Assembly (NCBI RefSeq): GCF_902500225.1
Contig: NZ_LR722664.1
Location: forward strand, 1 to 64,000
DNA length: 64,000 nucleotides
Reading direction: 5' to 3'
Source of the DNA: Buttiauxella massiliensis
GTDB lineage: Bacteria > Pseudomonadota > Gammaproteobacteria > Enterobacterales > Enterobacteriaceae
Part shown: positions 45,104-54,252 of the stretch, in pieces
Layout: every line of letters starts with the position of its first letter
How positions within the stretch are numbered: the stretch's first letter is position 1
The notes under the pieces: model-generated
What the model saw: the letters and a program-made list of their open reading frames with translations, nothing else
What the model was told of the DNA's origin: nothing
Databases searched by the model: none
Made by a program: the position numbers and the translations under genes

Positions 45104-46306
45104 ATGAAACAGACTTTATTAGCTATCGGATGCATTTTATATACCGGCCATGCAGCGGCTATCTCTGCGGGTGAATACATGGCAAAGGTCTCGGACTGTG
45201 TGGCTTGCCATACCGCCGAAGGTGGCCAACCGATGGCGGGAGGGAAAGCATTTTCCACGCCGCTTGGGAATATTTACGCCACCAACATTACGCCAGACAA
45301 AACCTCCGGCATTGGTCAGTATTCGTATGAAGATTTTGAGAAGGCAGTAAGGCAGGGGATTGCGAAAGATGGTCATCCACTCTATCCCGCAATGCCTTAT
45401 CCGTCGTATGCCAGAATGTCCGATAAAGACATTCACGATCTCTACGACTATTTCATGAAAGAAGTTCCCGCTGCAGACGTGAAAAATAAAGAGAATGATA
45501 TTCCATGGCTGTTTTCCGCCAGATGGCCACTGCATATCTGGAATTGGTTATATGTTGAGGATGCTCATCCTGATAATACAGCGCCAAAAACTACGGAGCA
45601 GGATAAAGAATTACTGGCCCGAGGTGCATATTTGGTTGAAGGTCCAGGCCATTGCGGTGCCTGTCATACCCCAAGAGGCGCCTCAATGCAGGAAAAAGCC
45701 TATAATGGGACCAGCGATATTTATCTTAGTGGTGCAACGATTGATGGCTGGTATGCGCCATCACTACGAAATATCTCGATGTCATCGGAGGAATTAAAAG
45801 ATCTTCTGCGGGTGGGAAGAAGCCAGCATGGAGCAATTTCGGGGCCAATGAGTGAAGTCGTTACGCAAAGTACGCAATATCTTACCGATGGTGATTTAGA
45901 TGCTATTTCCTTTTATTTGCTGAATTTCAACCATAAAAATCCAACGCCTGTTGCAAAAGATGGTTCAATAAATTATTCACCGACGGATGGGAAAACACTC
46001 TATTCAATGTATTGTTCGACCTGCCATGGTGATGACGGTAAAGGTAAAGATTTTACCGTGCCTTCTTTAGTGAATAACTCAATAGTCACGGCGAAAGATC
46101 CAGCGTCATTGATCTCGGTTATTTATCAAGGTGCGCAAACACCGCAAACCAAGGGTAATATTTCCTTTAGAATGCCAGCATATAAAGATTCAATGTCAGC
46201 TGATGAAATGGCTAATGTGGTTAATTATGTGAGAGGGAGTTGGGGAAGTGGTACAGCGCCTATCAGTAAGGATGATGTTGTGAAAGTTAAAGAAGCGCAG
46301 AAATAA
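45104..46306 (+). CDS. Periplasmic triheme cytochrome c
   Basis: 400 residues, starting 6 bp after the flavoprotein. A signal peptide ends at GHAAAIS. Three heme-binding motifs are visible: CVACH (32-36), CGACH (184-188) and CSTCH (304-308), in the three-domain plan of the cytochrome subunits of membrane alcohol, aldehyde and gluconate dehydrogenases. It should carry electrons from the flavoprotein to the quinone pool or a terminal oxidase. No C-terminal membrane helix is seen. The message ends at a strong hairpin. Confidence 0.9.
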   Translation: MKQTLLAIGCILYTGHAAAISAGEYMAKVSDCVACHTAEGGQPMAGGKAFSTPLGNIYATNITPDKTSGIGQYSYEDFEKAVRQGIAKDGHPLYPAMPYPSYARMSDKDIHDLYDYFMKEVPAADVKNKENDIPWLFSARWPLHIWNWLYVEDAHPDNTAPKTTEQDKELLARGAYLVEGPGHCGACHTPRGASMQEKAYNGTSDIYLSGATIDGWYAPSLRNISMSSEELKDLLRVGRSQHGAISGPMSEVVTQSTQYLTDGDLDAISFYLLNFNHKNPTPVAKDGSINYSPTDGKTLYSMYCSTCHGDDGKGKDFTVPSLVNNSIVTAKDPASLISVIYQGAQTPQTKGNISFRMPAYKDSMSADEMANVVNYVRGSWGSGTAPISKDDVVKVKEAQK

Positions 46307-46313
46307 TTATTTA

Positions 46314-46354
46314 TTGCCAGAGTGGATGGTGTCATTGCTTATCCACTCTGGCAA
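46314..46354 (+). terminator. Strong hairpin after the cytochrome c gene
   Basis: A perfect 14-bp stem TTGCCAGAGTGGAT/ATCCACTCTGGCAA closes the operon. No T-run follows on the plus strand, so it may stabilise the 3' end rather than end transcription. The rest of the 270-bp gap to the next gene shows nothing recognisable. Confidence 0.65.
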
Positions 46355-46577
46355 ACAGATCACCATGGCAACCAACTGTTAACGAATAACCTTCCTCACC
46401 CTAACTAATGGTAGGGAAGATATTGACATCTACATCACCCAAAGTTTTATTTATGGATAATTCTTTAATCTTGCTGGCTTGTGTGTCATCTTCAGCGCGC
46501 ATAAGGTTGTGTGGCTCATCATCAATGATGGCAAAGTTCAAGGTATTGGGTATATAGGTTCTATATTGGCATTTCAA

Positions 46578-47474
46578 ATGAAAAAGTATTTACCTCTGTT
46601 CTTTATTATGTGCGCATTTCCAGCATGTTATACTCATGCTAATGATAGCCTGGTGAATATAAAGAAAAATCATAAAATAACATTAAGCTATTCGTATAAT
46701 GATTTTCCTTTCTCATATGTTGCTAATGCCAAGCCAGTTGGCATGGCAATTGATATATGCCAGGATGTTGTTGAACAGTTAGAGAAAGAGTTAAACATCC
46801 CTCATATTGAGATTAATTGGGTTGGGGAAAAACAGAACGTAACTTTACAAAAAGTAAAGGGGCATACTGTTGATATGACATGTTCGGCAATTACCCGTAC
46901 AGATGCACGACTTAAAACTTATAATTTCTCTAATCCCTATTTTATTACTACGACTGTATTACTTTCTAAGAAAAGTGAATCTGTACAGCAAGCAAGTCAA
47001 CTACGTGGTAAAACAATAGCGGCTGTTTCCGGTGGTTCCGCCATTGAGCGTGTTAACAAATTGAACCTTAAACTGGATTATTCGCTTCTGATGGTAACGA
47101 CGCCAGATTTTGCATCGGCTTTAGAACTCCTTAAGTCTGAAACCGTCAAAATGTTAGCTAACGACGAGGTTTTACTCGCTGCATTTAAAGCCGGGGACCT
47201 CGAAAGTTATGCCATCAGTTATGTCGATTTCGGCGCTACGGATGCTTATGGATTAATGATGGCAAAAGATTCCGTTGAATTAACCGATCTGGTTAATAAT
47301 TCATTAGGCGAAATAATCAACAGTGGAAGGTATATCGAATTATATAACAAATGGTTTATGTCGCCCGTCCCGCCATTGCAGCAAAATTTGCATATGCCAA
47401 TGAGTAAAGTATTACAGCACTATGTGAAAGCAAGTGCGCCAGGCGCGGCATACCGTACATTGTCGCCTGAGTAG
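46578..47474 (+). CDS. Family 3 extracellular solute-binding protein
   Basis: 298 residues from the ATG at 46578, where a typical signal peptide begins (MKKYLPLFFIMCAF ... THAND); the ribosome site is weak and longer in-frame readings lack a signal. The mature part has the amino-acid-binding fold of the GltI/ArtJ/HisJ type (YNDFPFSYVANAKPVGMAIDICQDVVEQL, VDMTCSAITRTDARL). No ABC permease or ATPase genes are nearby. The gene is more AT-rich than its neighbours. It may feed another transporter or report an amine or amino acid to the oxidation system on its left. Confidence 0.8.
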   Translation: MKKYLPLFFIMCAFPACYTHANDSLVNIKKNHKITLSYSYNDFPFSYVANAKPVGMAIDICQDVVEQLEKELNIPHIEINWVGEKQNVTLQKVKGHTVDMTCSAITRTDARLKTYNFSNPYFITTTVLLSKKSESVQQASQLRGKTIAAVSGGSAIERVNKLNLKLDYSLLMVTTPDFASALELLKSETVKMLANDEVLLAAFKAGDLESYAISYVDFGATDAYGLMMAKDSVELTDLVNNSLGEIINSGRYIELYNKWFMSPVPPLQQNLHMPMSKVLQHYVKASAPGAAYRTLSPE

Positions 47475-47498
47475 CAGTAAGGTTCCCTGCCCAAAATC

Positions 47499-48338
47499 TT
47501 AAGCTGTAAGGTACAAAAAATAACCAGCAGAAAGAATAAGCCAGGGGCCAAAGGCTACTGGCTGGTTTAGCTTTTGGCGTTTAAATAAATGCATAATAAC
47601 CGCCGCCAATAAGCCACCCATAGCCGCAATCATGACTAATTGTGGCAAAACTTCCCAGCCTAACCAAGCACCTATAGCCGCCAATAATTTAGCATCGCCA
47701 CCGCCAAGTGCGGCTCTCCCGGTCAGTTTTGTGAAAATGACTGACAGCAACGCAAACGCCAGATAACCGCAGATAGCACCGGCCACTGCATCCTGTAGGG
47801 TGACAAAACAACCGTTAAAATTCACCAGCAAACCGCACCAGGTTAAGGGTAGGGTAAGGGCATCGGGTAATAACATCGTCCGCGCATCTATAACAGCAAG
47901 CGTTAATAACACGGATATAAAAAACAAACTCGCCGCGAGCTGTATTCCAGGTGGCCATAACACTCCTGCACAGATAAATAACGCAGCGCAGGTTAATTCG
48001 ACCAGCGGGTAGCGCACGGAAATACGCTGCTGGCAGCAGCGGCTTTTCCCACGTAACAGGCACCAACTCACGACCGGTAGCAAATCACGGCGTAATATCG
48101 GATGCTGGCAAGAGCAGCAGGTTGAGAGTGGCCAGCACAAATTATAGGTAGGCCGGGAAGGGACTGGGATATTCAGCGTAAGCAAAGCCTCATCCTGCCA
48201 TTGGTCGGCGAGCATTTTGGGTAAACGCCAGGCGACAACATTTAAAAAACTACCGATCAGTAACCCCAGAACACCCAGCATTGCGCCCCAGGTGATGGGG
48301 TAGAAAGAAGCCAACTCAACTAACATCATCACCATCAC
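47499..48338 (-). CDS. gspO: Type II secretion prepilin peptidase/methylase GspO
   Basis: 279 residues, an inner-membrane aspartic protease that cleaves and N-methylates pseudopilins. Eight or so hydrophobic segments; catalytic aspartates lie in VIDARTMLLPD and GGGDAK. The cytosolic zinc loop has TCCSC but its second pair reads KSRCC instead of KCRxC, so one expected cysteine is Ser. Its start overlaps the gspB stop. It is the last gene of the secretion unit. Confidence 0.92.
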   Translation of the reverse strand: MMVMMLVELASFYPITWGAMLGVLGLLIGSFLNVVAWRLPKMLADQWQDEALLTLNIPVPSRPTYNLCWPLSTCCSCQHPILRRDLLPVVSWCLLRGKSRCCQQRISVRYPLVELTCAALFICAGVLWPPGIQLAASLFFISVLLTLAVIDARTMLLPDALTLPLTWCGLLVNFNGCFVTLQDAVAGAICGYLAFALLSVIFTKLTGRAALGGGDAKLLAAIGAWLGWEVLPQLVMIAAMGGLLAAVIMHLFKRQKLNQPVAFGPWLILSAGYFLYLTA

Positions 48339-48910
48339 CAGTCCGACAGTGCCGTTACGCGGAACGTTTGCCCTTCAAACGAGAAAATACTGTCATCAGG
48401 TTCAATTTTCATAAGCTTTACTCCCGCACCGACTGCGGCTCCCTCGTGGTAATCATTGCCATTAAGATTGATAACGCTTTTGCCCGTTTCACTGGAATAG
48501 ACGTGGGCGTTGTATTTGATGGAAGGCATTCGCCGCCGTGCGTCTTCTGATAACTGCTCGAGACCTGGATAGGCATCTCCATTCGCCATTTTTTCATCTG
48601 ACACGACGCTGCCTGGTTCTTCGACCTCTGGTGACTCTTCCTCTGGAACGGCTTCCGATTCTACTTCTGGTTCAGCAGGCAAAGGCTGTGTGTTAAACGT
48701 CAGCGTGTTGCTGATAATGCGCCAGGGTTGAGTTACCTGGTGTGGTACTTCAACTCTTTTGACAGTCGGCGGATTATGCAGGCTGTACCAGCCGTAGCAG
48801 GCAGCAACACCGGAGAGTGCCGCAAAGGTTAAGCCTGAACACCAGGTTAAAATCAGAAACCCTTTGGCTGACAATCTTGAGTGTGGTTTGAGAGTAAGTG
48901 ACAGGTTCAT
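48335..48910 (-). CDS. gspB: Type II secretion protein GspB
   Basis: 191 residues: short cytosolic start, one membrane helix (~20-42), an acidic proline-rich linker (residues ~78-100) and a C-terminal GspB domain with INLNGNDYHEGAAV ... IFSFEGQTFRVTALSDW. GspB works with the ATPase GspA to let the secretin cross and assemble through the peptidoglycan. It overlaps gspA by four bases. Confidence 0.9.
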   Translation of the reverse strand: MNLSLTLKPHSRLSAKGFLILTWCSGLTFAALSGVAACYGWYSLHNPPTVKRVEVPHQVTQPWRIISNTLTFNTQPLPAEPEVESEAVPEEESPEVEEPGSVVSDEKMANGDAYPGLEQLSEDARRRMPSIKYNAHVYSSETGKSVINLNGNDYHEGAAVGAGVKLMKIEPDDSIFSFEGQTFRVTALSDW

Positions 48911-50484
48911 GGTTTCTCCTGCTCTGTCGTGTTGTTGATTGCCTGGTCGCGGGCAGGAATCGTGCCATCAAGAGTGGGAATCTCCTGTCCGGGCTGATTG
49001 CTCAGGCGCAGTAGTGTTTGCTCTCCTGCAATACCATCAGCAGGCAGGTGCTGCAATTTTTGATATGCGAGGATTCCCGCCTGAATTTTTGCACTCTTTT
49101 CACTCACCGGCGTTTTCAATGCTGTCGTGAGTCGTTGAGCCACCCATTGAATATCTTCTGTCGGACTATGATTGGTCACATAAGTCGCGCCGCTGGCAGG
49201 CATTTGCCAGACTAACGTGGCATCGTTTTGAAAGCGCTGATTAAGCCAGTCGAGGGAAACTTCCCATTCCTGGTTGGCAAAAAGAAGCGATGCCTTGCCA
49301 TCGTTGACGTGGCTGAGCACCGCAAACCAGTGGCCAAAAGTCTTATCTTTGAGATGCACGACAGCGGGATAATTCAGGGAGACTAACTCACTTAAATCGC
49401 CAAAAGTGCGAAAGCAGCGCAGCCCAGCGGGGGATATTGTCTCACATGGCGATATGTCATCCGCACTCTCATAACCCCATGTTGCGTTCAGTAACGAAAA
49501 GGCATCACTCTGATTGCGGGCGTTATTTACAGCCGCCGCAAACGATGCCTGAGTTTTAGGGTCGGGAGCAATACTCACCGGAACTTTTACGGTGCGTACT
49601 TCCGGTTGTGGCAGCCATCCCCACTGTTTCCAGCTAAACCCGCCGACAACAAACACAAGCATGCAGGCCGCAATGAGGGTCATGGCTCCGGGCATTCCGC
49701 CAATATCGACCCGCCCCGTGACCTTGTGAGCAGCTTGCGCGGCATGTGATGAGGTTATGCGCCAACGCCTTTCCAGCGATGCATCCACTAACATTTGCTC
49801 GCAAAGCCGATTGATAATGCGTGGAATACCTTTACTGATGCGCGTAATGACACTGATCGCACCGCGCGAAAAGATAGGGTGTAAGCAGCCCGCTCTTTGC
49901 AGGCGAAACCGCACTGCCGCGTCCACATCTTCGACCGACAGCGGTGTGAGGAAATAGCGTGCTGTCACCCGTTGCTTTACCTGAACCAGCCGAGGGCCAT
50001 TAAGTTTATCTTCGAGTTCTGGTTGGCCGATAAGCACAATCGACAGCAATTTTCTGTCGTCAGTTTCAATATTGGTCAGGGCGCAAAGTGTTTCAAGCAG
50101 GGCCTCGGTGAGATGCTGCGCTTCATCAATCAGTAATACCGCCTGTTTCCGCCCCCTGTGGTTATGACGTAAAAAGGTCTCCAGATCGGTTTCATCGGGC
50201 AAATGAAACGCTCGGCAAATTTGCGTCATTAGGGCTGTGGGGGAATTTAACGGGGCAATCAAATATGCCGTTTCGGTTTCGACTCCAGCATGCAGGCAAA
50301 TATGGCGAGTCAGGGTGGTTTTACCGGTGCCGGGTGAACCTACCAGGGTCATAAAACCGCCTGAGGAAATGGTGCGATGCAGCAGGTTTAGGGCTTCTCG
50401 ATGCGCTGGGCTAAGGTAGAGATAATCAGGGTCGGGTGAGAGCGTAAAGGGTGCCGCATTCAGCGCGAAAAAATCCTGGTACAT
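48907..50484 (-). CDS. gspA: Type II secretion ATPase GspA (ExeA-like)
   Basis: 525 residues. Residues ~1-260 are an AAA-type ATPase with Walker A GSPGTGKTT (49-57) and Walker B VLLIDEAQ (Asp120-Glu121). A membrane helix is at ~270-290. The periplasmic part has a C39-peptidase-like domain (VVHLKDKTFGHWFAVLSHV) and a peptidoglycan-binding domain (IQAGILAYQKLQHLPADGIAGEQTLLRL). It pairs with GspB in secretin assembly. It lies 24 bp after gspN, within the same leftward unit. Confidence 0.92.
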   Translation of the reverse strand: MYQDFFALNAAPFTLSPDPDYLYLSPAHREALNLLHRTISSGGFMTLVGSPGTGKTTLTRHICLHAGVETETAYLIAPLNSPTALMTQICRAFHLPDETDLETFLRHNHRGRKQAVLLIDEAQHLTEALLETLCALTNIETDDRKLLSIVLIGQPELEDKLNGPRLVQVKQRVTARYFLTPLSVEDVDAAVRFRLQRAGCLHPIFSRGAISVITRISKGIPRIINRLCEQMLVDASLERRWRITSSHAAQAAHKVTGRVDIGGMPGAMTLIAACMLVFVVGGFSWKQWGWLPQPEVRTVKVPVSIAPDPKTQASFAAAVNNARNQSDAFSLLNATWGYESADDISPCETISPAGLRCFRTFGDLSELVSLNYPAVVHLKDKTFGHWFAVLSHVNDGKASLLFANQEWEVSLDWLNQRFQNDATLVWQMPASGATYVTNHSPTEDIQWVAQRLTTALKTPVSEKSAKIQAGILAYQKLQHLPADGIAGEQTLLRLSNQPGQEIPTLDGTIPARDQAINNTTEQEKP

Positions 50485-50508
50485 GGTTCATGTTCCTCTT
50501 ACAGGCGC

Positions 50509-51249
50509 TTACCAACGCCCTGATGTTTCGAATGTATAACGGCCTTGTGATTCATGACCGGCACTTTGCGCCAGTAGCATCAATAACGCAGGAGGGAAAG
50601 CAGGGCCGGGCGTGACCTCACCTTGCAAACGATACTGTTGTGCTCCCTGTAACAAGAGCTGCCCTTTGCTGTGGAGTTGTTCGGATGATTGCGTGATGTC
50701 GGCAAGCCATTGCTGGTTCATGCACTTGATGCGCATCCGGGTATCACCGGTATTCACAGTCGTGGCAATATCCACCAGGTTCCCATTACTCCAGCGCACA
50801 TCGGCCACCGCCTCAATACAGTTGTGAGGAGTAAAACGAAGCTGTGTCAGATGAGCGTTTATGTCGCCACTGAGTTCGGCTGAAAGTCCCATGGCATTGC
50901 CCAAAACCGCCGCCGGGAAACGCAGCGTCGCCTCCTGAATGCTCCATTCGCCGTTCCAGCCAACAATCCCCCGCCCGTTAATCATGCGAGGATCTGCCAG
51001 TTCAATATCTGCCGCGATCTTTCCCTCGAACAATGCCGCGCTACGCCAGTTCCAGCTAAGTGGGCCAACTTGTTGCTTGCCCAGCACTAAGGACTGCACC
51101 TGACCTTGCCAGAGCGTGCCGCTGGCACCCTGTAATGAGACTCCCGAGGACAAAGGCAACCACGCGATGACCAGGCGGGCGGGTATCATCAACATCAGCC
51201 CCAGCAGGTAACCCAGTACCAACGGCAGTAGCAGATATCGTCTTTTCAT
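50509..51249 (-). CDS. gspN: Type II secretion protein GspN
   Basis: 246 residues with an N-terminal membrane anchor (YLLLPLVLGYLLGLMLMIPARLV) and a periplasmic beta-rich domain (GASGTLWQGQVQSLVLG ... PLSWNWR). GspN is an optional inner-membrane component found in Klebsiella pul, Xanthomonas and others; E. coli K-12 lacks it. It overlaps the GspL/M gene by four bases. Confidence 0.9.
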   Translation of the reverse strand: MKRRYLLLPLVLGYLLGLMLMIPARLVIAWLPLSSGVSLQGASGTLWQGQVQSLVLGKQQVGPLSWNWRSAALFEGKIAADIELADPRMINGRGIVGWNGEWSIQEATLRFPAAVLGNAMGLSAELSGDINAHLTQLRFTPHNCIEAVADVRWSNGNLVDIATTVNTGDTRMRIKCMNQQWLADITQSSEQLHSKGQLLLQGAQQYRLQGEVTPGPAFPPALLMLLAQSAGHESQGRYTFETSGRW

Positions 51250-52700
51250 GAGTGGCTACGCCCGGATAGCACTAAACGGTTCACTTGCACATTTCCCTGG
51301 CCTTTATCGGTCAGTTCAACCTGCTGCGGGACGATGCCATATTGAAGTTCAAGAGTTTGTAGCCAGTTTGCCAGCGAGGTAAAAGGCAGTGGCGTGGCGT
51401 ATTTGATCTCCAGTTGGTTGTCTTTCTGCGTCACTGGCGGGGCAGGCAGATGTGCAACGGTGCTAGTGCGGGTCATTACATCGTCCATATTGGTGACTGG
51501 CAGCGAAATCGCCATTTTTTGCCCGATCTCACTTTGCATCTGGGCCAGTTGTGCCTTCATTTGCTCAAGACGCGACATTGCCGGGTGATTCTCTTTATGG
51601 CGTTTTGGTTTCCGGTTGAGATAAACCGTAACCGTTCCCGATCTGGTGTTTTCTTCAGCGATGCGCAGTGAGAATCCGGCGGGAATTCGCTGTTCGATAG
51701 CCTGTAATGCGATGGCCGATGTGCCTGAGAGTTGCGCTTGCAGCTCCTTTTGCGCAGCATCAAATTGCAATGTTTGCACGCGAACAGTAGAGGGAAGCAC
51801 GCTATCAAGTGTTCGGGCTAAAGGCAGGAATTGGCTGTTTCGCTCCTCCATCTTCTTTTTAAATGCTAACCACGGGTCACTCACCGGTTTGCTACCCGGG
51901 AAGGCGTGGCGGTAGACAGCGGTCATCTGCTCCTGAAGCGCAGATTGCTGGTGGCTCAGGCTGAGACTCTCCAACTCACGGGCAGCAAGTACCATAACCA
52001 GGATTGCGACCAGCAAATACACTGGCGTGCGCCACACACCAAAGCTGCCGGATATATTCCTCTGTGGGCGATATATGCCTTGCAGCAAGGTGACGGGCGG
52101 AAGATGGACCGCGCGCAGCGGCAAGGTTTGTGTTGTGGTTTGCCACCCGGAGACTTGCGTTGCGGGTAAACAGGCTATCAATTCATCTTCAAGCACCATA
52201 CCTCGCCAGCGCGATTCTCGAATCAGATGCTGTTTATCAAGTGACCAGCGATACCCACCTACAGTTTGCGGCAGCGCTAAAACATCAGGCAGCATCCGGC
52301 TGGCTTGCAAACCTGCCTCATCCAGCCAACGCAGCCACTCCTGCATTAAGGTGTGTTCTACCGCGGCCAGATGAACTGATGGTGATTCGTGGGCAAGCAC
52401 CGCCACATGCAATCGGGCCGGGTCTTCAACCACTTCATCTTCGAGTAGAAAAGGTAGCGCGTTGCGGGTTTTATGCGTCAGCCTCCCTGGCAAATTGACG
52501 GAGCGCAGCACCAAATCGCAGGCTGGCACCAGCGCAATCACCTGGTTGCCACTGGCGTATTCCTGCAAGCTTGCGAGCGTTGCTGCATCGGGCACCTCGC
52601 CGGAAAACAACAGCTGATCGTCTGCGGAGAATAGCCACCAGAACATAGGTTGATGCGCATGGCTTGCGAGACGGATTAATAAAGTTTCACTCATGGCCAT
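51246..52700 (-). CDS. Fused type II secretion GspL-GspM protein
   Basis: 484 residues, about 100 more than GspL. Residues ~1-220 are the cytosolic actin-like GspL domain, a single membrane helix is at 225-241, and 255-362 is the GspL periplasmic domain ending GTVTVYLNRK. The chain continues: after a basic linker and a short coiled-coil-like helix (SRLEQMKAQLAQMQ) comes a segment (~425-484, DNQLEIKYATPLPFTSLANWLQTLELQYGIVPQQVEL) typical of the GspM C-terminus. The cytosolic tail and membrane helix of GspM are missing. No separate gspM exists between this gene and gspN. It should link the ATPase GspE to the inner-membrane platform. Confidence 0.8.
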   Translation of the reverse strand: MAMSETLLIRLASHAHQPMFWWLFSADDQLLFSGEVPDAATLASLQEYASGNQVIALVPACDLVLRSVNLPGRLTHKTRNALPFLLEDEVVEDPARLHVAVLAHESPSVHLAAVEHTLMQEWLRWLDEAGLQASRMLPDVLALPQTVGGYRWSLDKQHLIRESRWRGMVLEDELIACLPATQVSGWQTTTQTLPLRAVHLPPVTLLQGIYRPQRNISGSFGVWRTPVYLLVAILVMVLAARELESLSLSHQQSALQEQMTAVYRHAFPGSKPVSDPWLAFKKKMEERNSQFLPLARTLDSVLPSTVRVQTLQFDAAQKELQAQLSGTSAIALQAIEQRIPAGFSLRIAEENTRSGTVTVYLNRKPKRHKENHPAMSRLEQMKAQLAQMQSEIGQKMAISLPVTNMDDVMTRTSTVAHLPAPPVTQKDNQLEIKYATPLPFTSLANWLQTLELQYGIVPQQVELTDKGQGNVQVNRLVLSGRSHS

Positions 52701-53668
52701 ACTCCCGTCTCACGGCTGCGAACAATAACCTTGCGGTCGCTGGCGCGATAAAAATGGCTGATCATTCGACTGTGTTGTTGTTGGTTTTCGATGGTGAGTG
52801 ACGAAACAAAATAGTCACTGTTCACCGTAAGAGATCGAGAAATTTCGGGCCCGGCAATCCGCTCATCGCCGCCAGGAATAAGGGCTAAAAACTCATCGAC
52901 ACTTTTCCAGCCTTCCGACGGGCGGCGTTTAATCAGCTCACGGGTTGACTGAACGGACAGGATGTTCAAAAACAGTGCTGACAACAGCGGCGCCTGTGCT
53001 TCCTCAAGCGTGTTGATATTCACCGCAAGAGACCGCTCGGGAAGAGCGCAAACCAGTGGCTTGAGTGTCCGATATAACTCTCCACTTATACCTTTGACGG
53101 CACGTAATTCGCTCAGGTGTCTCATCGGTTGGTTAGCGGGCAAATAGGGTGGATTAAGCGCCATATAGTCATGGTCTTCTGCCCCTAATAGTTGTGGGTC
53201 ACTATTCGCATCCAACCAATCTTCGACGGTCGCCGCGAGCTTCCGGGCGCGCAGGTTGTCTACCTCAAGCCCCTGTAAGAGCGAGACAAATACCTGTTCG
53301 CGATACTGGGCCAGATTGTCCAGGTTATTCTCATCATGGTTTTGCAGGCTGTTGAGATTAAAGCAGGCTTGCTCATCACGGATCTCAGCACGCAGTGCAA
53401 CCTCGTTAATCGGCCAGACCTCTTGCTGTGTGGCCCAATACTGCGCGCGGGAGGTTTTTTGTGGGCTATCCATCATGTCCTGATACAGCACTCGGGCGAC
53501 GAACGCTTCACCACCCAGAAGATACTCATGCATCTGTAATTGGCTCAGTAGCGTATGGCTGCGCTGCCACATCTGCCGGTAACGGGCCGTCATTTGCGAA
53601 GCCAGAAGAGCCATAACAGAAAGCAAAAGTAAGACGACAAGCAAAGCCATACCTCTTTGATATTTCAT
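52691..53668 (-). CDS. gspK: Type II secretion minor pseudopilin GspK
   Basis: 325 residues, the large minor pseudopilin at the tip. It begins with a short leader, QRG|MALLVVLLLLSVMALLAS, with no Glu at +5, as is typical for GspK. The globular domain has DEQACFNLNSLQ and VNINTLEEAQAPLL. It overlaps its neighbours gspJ and gspL/M. Confidence 0.93.
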   Translation of the reverse strand: MKYQRGMALLVVLLLLSVMALLASQMTARYRQMWQRSHTLLSQLQMHEYLLGGEAFVARVLYQDMMDSPQKTSRAQYWATQQEVWPINEVALRAEIRDEQACFNLNSLQNHDENNLDNLAQYREQVFVSLLQGLEVDNLRARKLAATVEDWLDANSDPQLLGAEDHDYMALNPPYLPANQPMRHLSELRAVKGISGELYRTLKPLVCALPERSLAVNINTLEEAQAPLLSALFLNILSVQSTRELIKRRPSEGWKSVDEFLALIPGGDERIAGPEISRSLTVNSDYFVSSLTIENQQQHSRMISHFYRASDRKVIVRSRETGVWP

Positions 53669-54252
53669 TGGGCATTCTCACTTGCGGCCAGCAGAAAGCG
53701 CCGCGTAATGAGACCGTAATCGGGTAACTCCAGCGTGACCTCCACCGCTTGTGGCAGTTCGCGCGCCGCCGTCCATTGTGTTAACCAGTGACCGTCGCGG
53801 TAATAACGCAGGCGGAATTGCCGCACCGACTTCAGCACCACAGTTTGGTTAGGCTCGGTGCCCGGTAGGTTATCCGGGTAACGCCATGTCACTCGTTCAA
53901 GCTGTGAATCCCGTAAACGCCAGCCTAGCTTTTGCAGCTCGCTACGGCGCAGGCGGGCATCGGGATTAAACCAACCGCTGCGGGTAAATATCACGCCATC
54001 GGCTGCGCTAAACACCGTATTCCCCGGAGCGCCCGCCTCACGCACGGTGCGTGGGAAGCTCTGGATAAAGTCATTTTCCAGTTGCTGCATGGCAAAACTG
54101 AGCTCGGTCAGGCGTGAGATTTTCGCCTGGGTCACGGCGTTGTTACGTAATACACCCTGGAATACCGCCTGAGCCGTGAGGGTTAGCAGGGCGAAAATCA
54201 CCAATGCGACCAGCACTTCCAGTAGCGTAAAACCCCGCTGATTGCTGTTCAT
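53665..54252 (-). CDS. gspJ: Type II secretion minor pseudopilin GspJ
   Basis: 195 residues. Prepilin signal NQRG|FTLLEVLVALVIFALLTL with Glu at +5, then a beta-rich head with DNLPGTEPNQTVVLKSVRQFRLRYY. It forms the tip complex with GspI and GspK. Four-base overlap with gspI. Confidence 0.93.
   Translation of the reverse strand: MNSNQRGFTLLEVLVALVIFALLTLTAQAVFQGVLRNNAVTQAKISRLTELSFAMQQLENDFIQSFPRTVREAGAPGNTVFSAADGVIFTRSGWFNPDARLRRSELQKLGWRLRDSQLERVTWRYPDNLPGTEPNQTVVLKSVRQFRLRYYRDGHWLTQWTAARELPQAVEVTLELPDYGLITRRFLLAASENAQ

Noticed and set aside
51557-51808. Frameshifted separate gspM in another frame
   Set aside because: The alternative frame has no membrane helix or GspM resemblance, whereas the GspM-like end is in frame with GspL.
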